64,000 nt of DNA from F2B08 sp046260445 (GTDB lineage Bacteria; Actinomycetota; Actinomycetes; Actinomycetales; Dermatophilaceae). Each line of letters begins with the position of its first letter. Position 1 is the first letter of the stretch. Made by a program: the position numbers and the translations under genes. Below the pieces are notes generated by a model. That model saw nothing but the letters and a program-made list of their open reading frames with translations. It was not told the origin of the DNA and ran no database searches. The stretch lies in the NCBI GenBank assembly GCA_046260445.1, contig JBHEPF010000127.1, forward strand, positions 38,446-102,445. The letters are read 5' to 3'. Below are positions 25,694-34,769 of the stretch, one piece after another.

Positions 25694-26251
25694 TCAGTCG
25701 CCCTCGGGCGTCGGGGCGAAGGTCGAGAGCAGTCCGTGGACGAGGCCGGGAGCGATGTCGTCACCCTGCGCGACCCGGTCGTCACGGTCGTGGTCGCGTT
25801 GCCGGAGGAGGCACCGGGACGGCCCGTCGCGCAGAACGGCCACGAGGAGCCGAACGTCCTTGCGATCCGGATGGCTGGCGAGCGTGGCGATGGCGTCGTC
25901 GGGGTTGCCCGGCAGGTTGCGCTCTGCCGTCGGGGGAACGACGATGCGCTCCACGGCGATCGCGGCGCCGACGACGGTGTCCGGCCACATCACCTGAGCC
26001 ATCATGGACTCCAGGTGCCCCGCTGAAGGCAGGTCCTCCTGCTCGATCGCGGTGAGTGCCCCGGGGGCCACGTCGTGGGGCTGGAGCGCGTCGAGGAACC
26101 CGGGCTCGTGCTCGAGCAGGTGGGCCGTCTCGACGAGGGCGAAGAGCCGCACCGGCTGGTCCCAGCCGCCGGAGGCCACGTGCCGTTCGGTCTCGAGCGC
26201 CACGATGGACAGCGGATCGGTCACCGGACGGGGGGTCGTAGGCGTGTTCAC
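25694..26251 (-). CDS. PPA1309 family protein
   Basis: 185 residues. The sequence LSIVALETERHVASGGWDQP, RLFALVETAHLLEHEPGF and QVMWPDTVVGAAIAVER matches the actinobacterial PPA1309 family (unknown function). GTG 26251 has AGGAT about 9 nt upstream. The frame is open upstream to 26944 but is antisense to the UPF0182 gene and not conserved. It is divergent from that gene across about 200 bp, the usual pairing in this order of bacteria. Confidence 0.85.
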   Translation of the reverse strand: MNTPTTPRPVTDPLSIVALETERHVASGGWDQPVRLFALVETAHLLEHEPGFLDALQPHDVAPGALTAIEQEDLPSAGHLESMMAQVMWPDTVVGAAIAVERIVVPPTAERNLPGNPDDAIATLASHPDRKDVRLLVAVLRDGPSRCLLRQRDHDRDDRVAQGDDIAPGLVHGLLSTFAPTPEGD

Positions 26252-26453
26252 GAAGATCCATCCTGCCCCCTGCTCGCCCCTTTCGCCATGAGAACGCGGC
26301 CCGCGAGGTCCGCAGGTCACGATCGCGTGACAGCCCCGGTTCTGGGTCCCCCTCGGTCCGGGAACTCTCAGCCCGGCCGGGTAGGTTATCGAAGGCAGAC
26401 ATCTCATCGGGCACCCCCCCGGTGTATCGAGCACGACGTGTGAAGGCCTTTCT

Positions 26454-29400
26454 GTGAGCAACCCCCCCTGGATGGACCGCCCCGACGACGAGAACGGCGA
26501 GGGCGCTGAGCGACCCGACGGCACGAGTGGGGACCCGAACGAGCCCACTGACCCGAAAGAGCCCACTGACCCGACCGCACCCCAGGGACGGCCGGATCGC
26601 GGGGCCGGGGATGACCCCATGCGGGACCTCGCGGCACTCTTCGGGCCCTTCGCGGCAGGTGGCGCCGGGGCCGCCGGTGGCGGAGCCGGTCGGTTCGGCG
26701 GCGGCGGCGGCGGTGGTGGGGGAGCACCGCGCGGCCCGCAGGGTCCGCAGCCACCGCAGGCGCAGCGGACTCGGCGCAGCCCACTGACGGTCACCCTGTT
26801 CGCGCTGGCGATCATCGTCATGGTGGTCACGTGGCTGGCCGGCCTGTGGACGGACCTGCTCTGGTACGACTCGGTGGGCTTCCGCGGGGTCTTCACGACC
26901 GTGCTCCTGACCCGCGGACTGCTCTTCATCCTCGGCTTCATCATCGTCGCCGGACTAGTGGCGGGATCGATGGCGCTCGCCTACAAGCAACGCCCCATCT
27001 ATGTCCCGACGACACCGGCTCAGCAGGTCCTCGAGCAGTACCGTCAGGCCATCGAGCCGGTCCGCCGTCTGTCCATGTATGCGGTGCCGGGAGTCCTCGG
27101 ACTGCTCGCCGGGTCGGCGGCCGCATCCCAGTGGGAGACCTACCTCCTCTGGCGCAACGGCGGAGAGTTCGGCGCCACCGACCCGCAGTTCAACCTCGAC
27201 GTCGGGTTCTACGTCTTCGACCTGCCGTTCTTCCGGTTCATCCTCGGCTTCGCGACGATCGCCCTCGGGTTGGCCCTCATCGCCGCGCTGGTGACGCACT
27301 ACATCTACGGCGGGATCCAGCTGCCCGGGCGTGGCCCGACGACACGGCTGGCGTTCATCCACGTCGGTGTCCTCGGCGCACTCCTCGCCCTGGTCCGAGC
27401 CGGGGTCTACTGGCTGGACCGCTACTCCCTCACCACGAGGGAGGCCACCCTCATCACCGGCATCACGTACACCGACGCCAACGCGGTGCTGCCGACGAAG
27501 GCGATCCTCGCAGCCGCGTCGGTCCTCGTCGCCGGCATGTTCCTCGCGGCGATCTGGACCCGATCCTGGCGGATCCCGATCGTCGGCGTCGCTCTGCTCA
27601 CGGTGACCTCGATCGTCGCCGGCGGCATCTACCCGGCACTCGTGCAGTCGCTGCGGGTGCGCCCCTCCGAGCGCGCGCTCGAGGCGCCGTACATCCAACG
27701 CAACATCGACGCCACGCGGACGGCCTTCGGTATCGACGAGATCGAGCGAACGGCCTACCAGGCCGTGACCGACGTCGAGGCCGGCCAGCTGCGCCAGGAC
27801 GCCGAGGTCATCCCCGGCATCCGTCTCATCGATCCCAGCATCGTCTCGCCGACGTTCCGTCAGTTCGAGAGCCTGCGGCCGTACTACGCCTTCCCGGAGA
27901 TCCTCGACGTCGACCGCTACGACATCGACGGCGAGAGCGCCGACTCGGTCGTAGCCGTGCGGGAGGTCAACCTCGACGGCGTGCCGGTCTCCCAACGGAA
28001 CTGGGTCAACGACCACACGAACTACACCCATGGCTACGGTTTCGTGGGCGCCTACGGCAACCGGAAGACGGCCGAGGGCGACCCGATCTTCTTCTCCGGT
28101 GGGCTGAGCGACAACACCGAAGCCGGTGAGTTCGAGCCGCGGATCTACTTCGGGGAGATCTCCCCGGTCTACTCGGTCGTCGGCGACGTCGAGGGCGCCC
28201 CGCCGCGCGAGTTCGACATCCCCGACGATGAGGCCACCGGAGGCAACCGGACCTACACCTACACGGGCGAGGGAGGCGTCGGCATCGGGAGCTTCTTCCG
28301 CAAGGCCGCCTACGCACTCAAGTACCGCGAGCTGAACTTCCTCCTCTCGGAGTTCGTCACGGGTGGGTCCAAGATCCTCGACCACCGCCCGCCGGCCGAG
28401 CGGGTCCAACGGGTGGCCCCGTGGCTGACCCTCGACGGCAATGTCTACCCGGCCGTCGTCGACGGCCGGATCCAGTGGATCGTCGACGCCTACACGATGA
28501 CGGCGAGCTACCCCTACAGCCGCCTCGTCGACCTGCGGACCGCGACGTCCGACTCGCTCACCGAACGCTCCAACCTCATCACGGCCGGCACGGGACGCAT
28601 CAACTACGTGCGCAACTCGGTCAAGGCGACCGTCGACGCCTACGACGGCTCGGTCACGCTCTACGCCTGGGACACCGAGGACCCCCTCCTACAGGCCTGG
28701 TCCAAGACGTTCCCCGGCGCGCTCACACCCTTGTCGGAGATGTCGGCCGACGTCATGGCCCACGTCCGCTACCCCCAGGACCTGCTCAAGATCCAGCGGC
28801 TCATGCTCTCCAGCTATCACGTGACCGACCCGGAGTCGTTCTACACCGGTCAGGACTTCTGGGCCGTCCCTGCGGATCCGACGATGGCCAGCCAGGACCA
28901 GCCGACGTACTACCAGTCGCTTGCGATGCCAGGGCAGGACAGCCCGTCCTTCTCGCTCACGACGACGTTCATCCCGACCGGTAGCGGCCGTGAGATCCTG
29001 CGTGGGTTCCTGGCCGCCGATGCCGATGCGGGCAACGAAGCGGGGGTCAAGGCGGAGTCCTACGGCACGCTGCGGCTCCTCGAGCTGCCCCGAGCCTCCG
29101 CCGTCGACGGCCCCGGTCAGGTCCAGAACCAGATCGAGGTCTCGACCGAGCGATCTCAGGATCCGTCCGAGCAGCTCAACCTCAGCCAGTTCATCGCGCA
29201 GAACCGCCAGAGCGGTCGCGAGCTGACCTTCGGCAACCTCCTCACCCTGCCCGTGGGCGGCGGGCTGCTCTACGTCCAACCGATGTACGTCCAGTCCTCG
29301 CGGGAGGGCGGCTCCTTCCCGCAGAACAAGGCGACCATCGCGGTGTTCGGCAAGGAGGTCGCGTGGGGCACGACCCTCGACCAGGCGCTCGACGGTCTCT

Positions 29401-29735
29401 TCGGCGGCGACGCCGGCGCCAGTGCCGGTGACTCCGACGTCGGGACCGACACCGAGACCGACCCGGGTACCGCTGAGCCCGTCGAGCCACGCGACGGAGA
29501 CGCGGTGGCGCTGGCTCGGGCGCTCGCGGACATCGACCAGGCCTACGCCGATGGCGAGGCGGCCTTGCGCGCAGGCGACTTCACCGCATACGGGGCGGCG
29601 CAGCAGCGACTCCGCGAAGCGATCACCCGGGCGATCGAGGCATCGCCCACCGAGGTGCCCGACCCGGCGGACACGGCGACGGACACCGCGACCGAGCCGA
29701 CCGAGCCGACCGAGGAGGAGACCACCGCTCCCTAG
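26454..29735 (+). CDS. UPF0182 family large integral membrane protein
   Basis: 1093 residues. The N-terminal 100 residues are acidic and then Gly-rich (disordered). About seven hydrophobic helices follow between residues 105 and 390, starting LTVTLFALAIIVMVVTWL. A large extracytoplasmic beta-rich domain (about 400-980) and an acidic Thr/Glu tail complete it. UPF0182 proteins are nearly universal in actinobacteria and of unknown function. The core contains the family's WVNDHTNYTHGYG block. Start GTG 26454 with GAAGG upstream. A TAGGTT -10 box lies near 26386. The Gly-rich and acidic ends vary between species. Confidence 0.9.
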   Translation: MSNPPWMDRPDDENGEGAERPDGTSGDPNEPTDPKEPTDPTAPQGRPDRGAGDDPMRDLAALFGPFAAGGAGAAGGGAGRFGGGGGGGGGAPRGPQGPQPPQAQRTRRSPLTVTLFALAIIVMVVTWLAGLWTDLLWYDSVGFRGVFTTVLLTRGLLFILGFIIVAGLVAGSMALAYKQRPIYVPTTPAQQVLEQYRQAIEPVRRLSMYAVPGVLGLLAGSAAASQWETYLLWRNGGEFGATDPQFNLDVGFYVFDLPFFRFILGFATIALGLALIAALVTHYIYGGIQLPGRGPTTRLAFIHVGVLGALLALVRAGVYWLDRYSLTTREATLITGITYTDANAVLPTKAILAAASVLVAGMFLAAIWTRSWRIPIVGVALLTVTSIVAGGIYPALVQSLRVRPSERALEAPYIQRNIDATRTAFGIDEIERTAYQAVTDVEAGQLRQDAEVIPGIRLIDPSIVSPTFRQFESLRPYYAFPEILDVDRYDIDGESADSVVAVREVNLDGVPVSQRNWVNDHTNYTHGYGFVGAYGNRKTAEGDPIFFSGGLSDNTEAGEFEPRIYFGEISPVYSVVGDVEGAPPREFDIPDDEATGGNRTYTYTGEGGVGIGSFFRKAAYALKYRELNFLLSEFVTGGSKILDHRPPAERVQRVAPWLTLDGNVYPAVVDGRIQWIVDAYTMTASYPYSRLVDLRTATSDSLTERSNLITAGTGRINYVRNSVKATVDAYDGSVTLYAWDTEDPLLQAWSKTFPGALTPLSEMSADVMAHVRYPQDLLKIQRLMLSSYHVTDPESFYTGQDFWAVPADPTMASQDQPTYYQSLAMPGQDSPSFSLTTTFIPTGSGREILRGFLAADADAGNEAGVKAESYGTLRLLELPRASAVDGPGQVQNQIEVSTERSQDPSEQLNLSQFIAQNRQSGRELTFGNLLTLPVGGGLLYVQPMYVQSSREGGSFPQNKATIAVFGKEVAWGTTLDQALDGLFGGDAGASAGDSDVGTDTETDPGTAEPVEPRDGDAVALARALADIDQAYADGEAALRAGDFTAYGAAQQRLREAITRAIEASPTEVPDPADTATDTATEPTEPTEEETTAP

Positions 29736-29759
29736 CCCTGGCGGCGTCGATGCCGCGAT

Positions 29760-29788
29760 TTGGCGCTCCGCACCCGGTCACGTAAAGT
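29760..29788 (+). promoter_or_regulatory. promoter of the initiator tRNA gene
   Basis: -35 TTGGCG (29760-29765), a 17-nt spacer, and -10 TAAAGT (29783-29788). The tRNA 5' end is 12 nt further downstream. This is the closest match to a consensus sigma-A-type promoter in the window, as expected for a stable RNA. Confidence 0.75.
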
Positions 29789-29800
29789 ACTGACTACCGA

Positions 29801-29877
29801 CGCGGGGTGGAGCAGCTCGGTAGCTCGCCGGGCTCATAACCCGGAGGTCGCAGGTTCAAATCCTGCCCCCGCTACCA
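29801..29877 (+). tRNA. initiator tRNA-fMet (anticodon CAT)
   Basis: 77 nt with encoded CCA. The acceptor stem lacks a 1-72 Watson-Crick pair (C1 opposite T72), and the anticodon stem has the GGG/CCC pairs around CTCATAA. Both are the hallmarks of initiator rather than elongator tRNA-Met. The T-arm GCAGG-TTCAAAT-CCTGC is intact. Confidence 0.97.
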
Positions 29878-29892
29878 ACGCGTCAGCGGATG

Positions 29893-29923
29893 AAGGCCCC
29901 CAGCACGATGTGCTGGGGGCCTT
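29893..29923. terminator. bidirectional terminator between tRNA-fMet and the PTS remnant
   Basis: A perfect 14-bp stem AAGGCCCCCAGCAC / GTGCTGGGGGCCTT with a 3-nt loop. It starts 16 nt after the tRNA CCA and lies between convergent transcription units. The A/T ends of the stem give a short T-run in either direction. Confidence 0.85.
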
Positions 29924-29942
29924 CGCCGTCGAGCCGGTGGGC

Positions 29943-30372
29943 TCACCCCTCCAAGATCGCCCGCACCTCGCCGGTGGAGCGTGCTGCCTCGAGCCGGGCG
30001 ACCTTCTCCTTGTCGAGGAAGACCTGGGCGATCTTCTGCAACAGCCGCAGGTGGTCGTCGCCTGCACCGGCGATGCCGATGACGAACGTCGCCGGCTTGC
30101 CCTTCCAGTCGATGGGCTCGTCGAAGCGGACGAACGACATCGCGCAGCGCCGGATCGAGCCCTTGGCCTCGTTGGTGCCGTGCGGGATGGCCAGTCCGTG
30201 GCCCATGAAGGTCGAGACAGGCTTCTCGCGGTCGTGCATCGCCGCGACGTAGGAGGCGTCGACCGCGCCCGTGGCCAAGCAGGTCGCGGGCCTCGGTGAT
30301 GGCGTCCTCCAGGTTGGCGGCTGAACCACTCAGACGGATAGCGTCATCTGCGAGAAGGCTCGAGTCGGTAGG
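29943..30372 (-). pseudogene. frameshifted PTS fructose/mannitol-type EIIA gene, 5' end lost
   Basis: The frame from about 30372 encodes the start of an EIIA domain (SSLLADDAIRLSGSAANLED, then AITEARDLL). The reading then shifts to another frame that continues ATGAVDASYVAAMHDRE, the phospho-acceptor segment GHGLAIPHGT, and on to the C-terminus at 29943. One extra base near 30277-30278 (or a 2-nt loss) explains the shift exactly: GACCTGCTTGGCC instead of GACCTGCTGGCC. No proper start codon or ribosome site precedes the domain. Both frames keep good sequence identity to the family, so the break is recent or a sequencing error. No EIIBC, HPr or EI gene is nearby. Confidence 0.8.
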
Positions 30373-30440
30373 AGGACTGCTGGGGTGCCTGCGCCGTGGT
30401 GGACGCGGCCCCTGAGGCGCCAGCATCGCCGCCGACGAGG

Positions 30441-30554
30441 GTGGAGGTGCTTGTCAAGGACCCCATCACCGCCCGCATCCCGCTCGAGAACGTGCTCGAC
30501 GTCTTCGACATCGTCGCCGAGGGCAAGGCGATCAAGGTGACCGTCGAGCCCTGA
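30441..30554 (+). pseudogene. C-terminal remnant of a dehydrogenase-like gene
   Basis: A frame ending at TGA 30552-30554 encodes 37 residues (VEVLVKDPITARIPLENV... to KAIKVTVEP) with strong third-position GC. It resembles the last strand and helix of a zinc-type medium-chain dehydrogenase (the I-P-L-x-x-V-L-x-A/V-F-D block). The preceding codons lead only to non-conserved, Pro/Ala-rich sequence and a stop at about 30369. It abuts the broken EIIA gene on the other strand, so a deletion probably joined the two. The family call is tentative. Confidence 0.5.
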
Positions 30555-30637
30555 GGGGTTCCCTCTGCCGCACCCTCGGTGACCCAACGCACTCCGCGAC
30601 CCCGGCATACCGGGTCGCCGCCGGTATTCTAGCCGGC

Positions 30638-32017
30638 ATGCCTCTCGAGCCCTCCCTCAGCGAGACCCCATCCGTGACGTCCGACGCCCCACCGAGGCAC
30701 CGCGTGGTCGTCATCGGGTCCGGCTTCGGCGGGTTGTTCTTCACCCAGGCCCTGCGTCGCGCCGATGTCGACATCACCCTCATCGCGCGCACGTCCCACC
30801 ATCTCTTCCAGCCGCTGTTATACCAGGTGGCCACCGGGATCCTGTCGCAGGGCGAGATCGCACCGGCGACGCGCGAGATCCTCGCGCGGCAGGAGAACGC
30901 CCGGGTCATCCTCGGAGAGGTCACCCGGATCGATGTCGCCACCAGGACGGTCACGAGCGAGCTGCTCGGGCAGGAGGTCGTGACGTCCTATGACACTGTC
31001 CTCGTGGCCGCCGGCGCCGGTCAGTCCTACTTCGGCAATGAGCACTTCGCCAGGTACGCGCCGGGAATGAAGAGCATCGACGACGCGCTGGAGCTCCGTG
31101 GCCGGATCTTCGGTGCTTTCGAGGCGGCCGAGCTCGCCACGACGGAGGACGCGCGTCGTCGACTGCTCACTTTCGTCGTCGTCGGAGCTGGGCCGACCGG
31201 CGTGGAGATGGCCGGCCAGATCGCCGAGCTTGCGAGTCGCACCCTCAAGCGCGACTTCCGCTCGATCGACCCTCGGTCGGCACGCGTCGTCCTCATCGAC
31301 GCTGCTCCGGCCGTCCTTGGGGGCTTCGGCGACAAGCTCGGCGACAAGGCGCGAGAGCGGCTCGAGAGCATGGGGGTGGAGGTGCTGCTCGGAACGATGG
31401 TCATCGACGTCGACGCCTCGAGCGTGACGGTGCGCGATCCCGATGGTGAGCCGCGTCGGATCGATGCGGTCACCAAGGTCTGGGCAGCCGGAGTCGCCGG
31501 CTCCCCCCTGGCCGCTCAGCTGGCGGAGCAGACCGGTGCCGGACTGGACCGCGCCGGTCGGATCGAGGTGCAACCGGATCTCACCGTGCCAGGGCACCCT
31601 GAGGTGTTCGTCGTCGGTGACATGGCCGCGCTCAAGGACTATCCGGGGGTCGCCCAGGTGGCGATCCAGGGAGCCCGCTATGCGGCGGACCAGGTCCGCC
31701 GTCGGCTCGCCGGCAAGCCGGCGCGGGGCCCTTTCGAGTACAAGGACAAGGGCTCGATGGCGACGATCTCGCGCTTCTCGGCTGTCGCGAGCATCGGTCG
31801 GTTCCAGTTCGGCGGTTTCGTCGCATGGCTGCTGTGGCTCGCGATCCACCTCGTCTATATCATCGGCTTCAAGCATCGGGTGACGACCCTGCTGCACTGG
31901 GCGGTCAGCTTCCTCGGACGCGGCCGCGCGGAGCGCACCACGACCGAGCAGCAGGTCTTCGCCCGCAACGCGATCGACGATCTCGGCGAAGACTACTCAC
32001 CCACCCTGCCTCGTTAG
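30638..32017 (+). CDS. ndh: NAD(P)/FAD-dependent oxidoreductase, type II NADH dehydrogenase (NDH-2)
   Basis: 459 residues. The FAD-binding Rossmann motif RVVVIGSGFGGLFFTQAL is near residues 22-39, and a second dinucleotide motif FVVVGAGPTGVEMAGQ is near 183. The FAD-contact strand EVFVVGDMAAL and the AIQGARYAADQ segment follow. The hydrophobic C-terminal helix FVAWLLWLAIHLVYIIGF can dock in the membrane. It passes electrons from NADH to menaquinone without pumping protons. Length fits NDH-2. Start ATG 30638 is 7 nt after TATTCT with no ribosome site, hence probably leaderless. Confidence 0.9.
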   Translation: MPLEPSLSETPSVTSDAPPRHRVVVIGSGFGGLFFTQALRRADVDITLIARTSHHLFQPLLYQVATGILSQGEIAPATREILARQENARVILGEVTRIDVATRTVTSELLGQEVVTSYDTVLVAAGAGQSYFGNEHFARYAPGMKSIDDALELRGRIFGAFEAAELATTEDARRRLLTFVVVGAGPTGVEMAGQIAELASRTLKRDFRSIDPRSARVVLIDAAPAVLGGFGDKLGDKARERLESMGVEVLLGTMVIDVDASSVTVRDPDGEPRRIDAVTKVWAAGVAGSPLAAQLAEQTGAGLDRAGRIEVQPDLTVPGHPEVFVVGDMAALKDYPGVAQVAIQGARYAADQVRRRLAGKPARGPFEYKDKGSMATISRFSAVASIGRFQFGGFVAWLLWLAIHLVYIIGFKHRVTTLLHWAVSFLGRGRAERTTTEQQVFARNAIDDLGEDYSPTLPR

Positions 32018-32026
32018 GGTGTGTGC

Positions 32027-33319
32027 ATGCCGCTGGACTACCCCATCCACGACCGCACCCTGGACAACGGGCTGCGCGTCGTCGTCTCCCCGGACCACAC
32101 CGTTCCCGTCGTCACCGTGAACCTCTGGGTCGGAGTCGGGTCGCGCCACGAGACGCCCGGTCGGACCGGCTTCGCCCACCTGTTCGAGCACCTCATGTTC
32201 CAGGGATCGCGTTCGGTCTCCAGCGGCGAGCACTTCTCGGCGCTCATGGCGCACGGTGGTCGTGCCAATGCGACGACGTGGTTCGACCGGACCAACTACT
32301 TCGAGACGGTGCCCGTCGGCGCCCTCGAGCTCGCTCTCTGGCTCGAGGCCGACCGCCACGGTCATCTCCTCGACGCCGTCACCCAGGACAACCTCGACAA
32401 CCAACGCGACGTCGTCAAGGAGGAGAAGCGTCAGCGCTACGACAACCAGCCGTACGGCAACGCCCTCACCGACGTCTATGCCGCGACCTTCCCGGTGGAG
32501 CATCCCTACAACCACCCGACGATCGGGTCCATGGAGGACCTCGACGCCGCCAGTCTGGAGGATGTGCACGCCTTCTTCTCGCGGTATTACGCACCGAACA
32601 ACACCGTGCTCACCCTCGTCGGCGACCTCACGGCGGAGGAGGGTTTCGCGCTCGCCGAGCGCTACCTCGGCCACCTTGACCACGCGGTCGAGGCACCCCG
32701 AGGTCGCAGCGCCCAACTGCCGCCGGTGCCCGGTCCGGTCCGGGTCGACCGCTTCGAGGATGTCCCGAACGACCGGCTGCACCTCGCGTTCCGACTGCCG
32801 GCAGAGGGAGGCGACGACTTCCGTGCGGCATCGTTGGCGCTGGACTGTGTCGCCGGGCTGGCCTCGTCGCCGATGACGACCAATCTGGTCCGTCGCGAGC
32901 AGATCGCCACCTCGATCGGCGCGCACGCCATGGGTTTCGTCGACGGATCGTCCCTCGGCCTGCTCGTCGTGGACATCGCCCCCGGGCAGGACGCCGCCGA
33001 GGTCGAGGACAAGGTCGCCGCCGAGCTGGCTCGCTTCGTCGAGGAGGGTCCCAGCGAGGAGCTGCTCGAGGCGGTCAAGGCGCAGGAGGAGCGGTCCTGG
33101 CTGTCTGCCCTGGCCAGTGGTGAGGACCGGGCCGATCTCATCAGCCAGTACACCCTGCTCCATGACGATCCCGGCTACCTCAATGAGGCGCTCGACCACC
33201 TGCTCGCCGTCACGCGCGACGACGTTCGGGCGGCCGCCCAACAGTGGCTGCAGCCCGACCACCGAGTCTGTGTCGCATACCTGGCGAACGGTTCCGGCGA
33301 GGGCGAGGAGGCGGCATGA
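32027..33319 (+). CDS. M16 family zinc peptidase, catalytic subunit
   Basis: 430 residues. The inverted zinc motif HLFEHLMF (about residues 46-53) is intact, and a conserved Glu lies downstream in the KEEKRQRYDNQPYG region. An N-terminal M16 domain is followed by the inactive M16_C domain (LTLVGDLTAEEGF...). It cleaves short peptides inside the cell or matures proteins, as in mitochondrial MPP-beta. ATG 32027 lies 6 nt after TAGGGT, so the transcript is probably leaderless. The stop overlaps the next M16 gene (ATGA), indicating a coupled heterodimer. Confidence 0.9.
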   Translation: MPLDYPIHDRTLDNGLRVVVSPDHTVPVVTVNLWVGVGSRHETPGRTGFAHLFEHLMFQGSRSVSSGEHFSALMAHGGRANATTWFDRTNYFETVPVGALELALWLEADRHGHLLDAVTQDNLDNQRDVVKEEKRQRYDNQPYGNALTDVYAATFPVEHPYNHPTIGSMEDLDAASLEDVHAFFSRYYAPNNTVLTLVGDLTAEEGFALAERYLGHLDHAVEAPRGRSAQLPPVPGPVRVDRFEDVPNDRLHLAFRLPAEGGDDFRAASLALDCVAGLASSPMTTNLVRREQIATSIGAHAMGFVDGSSLGLLVVDIAPGQDAAEVEDKVAAELARFVEEGPSEELLEAVKAQEERSWLSALASGEDRADLISQYTLLHDDPGYLNEALDHLLAVTRDDVRAAAQQWLQPDHRVCVAYLANGSGEGEEAA

Positions 33320-34710
33320 CCGACCAGGCCCTGCCCGCGTCCGGCGACGTCGACCCGACCTCGATCCCACGTCCGTCGGTCACCCCGCCCGCGCCGTGGG
33401 CCTTCCCCCACCCGACCTCGGACTGGACTCTTGACAACGGACTGCGGGTGCTGGCCTACGACGTCCCGGGCCAGTACGTCATCTCGGCCTCCCTCGTCGT
33501 GCCCCTCCCGCTGAGCACTGAGCCGCGCGAGGTCGAGGGCGTCGCATCCCTGATGAGCCAGCTGCTGGACGAGGGGACGGCCCAGCACAGCAGTGAGGAG
33601 TTCGCAGGGCTCCTCGAGCGACATGGGATAGCGCTCTCGGCGACCGTCAACGACGGCGCCCTCCTGGTCGACCTCGACGTGCCGGTCCGACACCTGACGA
33701 TGGCGTTCCGGCTCATGACCGAGGCGCTCGCCGAGCCGGCCTTCCCCGAGGACGAGGTGAGACGCCTTCGCACCGCTCGCCTCGCCGAGATCGAGCAGGA
33801 ACGGGCGTCCGCCCCCCACCGGGCGTCCCGCGAGCTGATCGGCACGTTGTGGGCGCCCTACGAGCGTGCCGCGCGGCCGACAGCGGGAGCCGCCTCCACG
33901 GTGGCGACCATCACCCCCGACCACGTTCGCGCCTTCCACGCCGAGCGGGTCGGTCCCGAGGGCGCGGGTCTGGTCCTCGCAGGAGCCCTCGCGGGCGTGA
34001 ACGTGCGTGCTCTGGTGGAGGCGACCATGGGGGAGTGGCGTGCCCCGTCGCATACTCCTCCAGCGGCGGCCGTCGCGCCCGACCTGGCCGTCGACGCCGC
34101 CCGGGTCGTCCTCGTCGACCGGCCTGGTTCGGTGCAGAGCGAGATCACGATCGGCTGGCGCGGCCCGGACCGGCACGTGGAGGGGGGCTGGGCACCCTAT
34201 CCGGTCATCGGCTTCCTCCTCGGCGGGTCGCCGAACGCGCGGATCGATGCCGTCCTGCGCGAGGACAAGGGCTACACCTACGGCATGCGCACCGGTGTCC
34301 GCCCTCGTCGCGCGGGGGGCCTGCTGCTCACCAGCGGCTCGGTCCGGGCCGATGCCACGGTCGACTCCCTGCGCATCCTCGCCGACCTGCTCGATCCCGC
34401 CCAGGTCGCCTTCACCGAGGACGAGCTGCGCTCCGGTGTCGACTTCATCGCCGGAACCGCTCCCGGACGGTATGCCACCGCTGACTCGATCGCGTCCGAG
34501 GCCTCCTCCCTCCTCATGGACCGGTTGCCGCTCGACTTCACCACGACGACCCGGACGGACACCCTCGCCCTCTCCGTTGAGGACCTGACGGCGGCCTACG
34601 CCGGACTGGCGCCCGGCCAGTGGTGCATCGTCGTCGTCGGTGATGCATCGGAGTACGCCGACCGAGTGCGAGAGCTCGGGATCGGGGACGTGTCGGTCGT
34701 CGCGAACTAG
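33316..34710 (+). CDS. M16 family peptidase-like protein, non-catalytic partner
   Basis: 464 residues. At the position of the zinc motif it reads VASLMSQLLDEGTAQ, with no HxxEH, so it cannot bind catalytic zinc. The C-terminal half keeps the substrate-binding RxxxY-type segment (DKGYTYGMRTGVRPR). It is the MPP-alpha-like partner of the preceding gene and overlaps it by 4 bp. A Pro-rich N-terminal 35 residues are not conserved. Confidence 0.9.
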   Translation: MTDQALPASGDVDPTSIPRPSVTPPAPWAFPHPTSDWTLDNGLRVLAYDVPGQYVISASLVVPLPLSTEPREVEGVASLMSQLLDEGTAQHSSEEFAGLLERHGIALSATVNDGALLVDLDVPVRHLTMAFRLMTEALAEPAFPEDEVRRLRTARLAEIEQERASAPHRASRELIGTLWAPYERAARPTAGAASTVATITPDHVRAFHAERVGPEGAGLVLAGALAGVNVRALVEATMGEWRAPSHTPPAAAVAPDLAVDAARVVLVDRPGSVQSEITIGWRGPDRHVEGGWAPYPVIGFLLGGSPNARIDAVLREDKGYTYGMRTGVRPRRAGGLLLTSGSVRADATVDSLRILADLLDPAQVAFTEDELRSGVDFIAGTAPGRYATADSIASEASSLLMDRLPLDFTTTTRTDTLALSVEDLTAAYAGLAPGQWCIVVVGDASEYADRVRELGIGDVSVVAN

Positions 34711-34736
34711 AGGATCGCAGCGGCGTCACCGCCGCC

Positions 34737-34768
34737 GACCGGCGGATGGTGGGACCGGCGGATGGTGG
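34737..34768. repeat. 16-bp tandem direct repeat, two copies
   Basis: GACCGGCGGATGGTGG occurs at 34737-34752 and again at 34753-34768, directly before the stop codon of the convergent hisN gene. There is no dyad symmetry, so it is not a terminator. Confidence 0.85.
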
Positions 34769-34769
34769 G

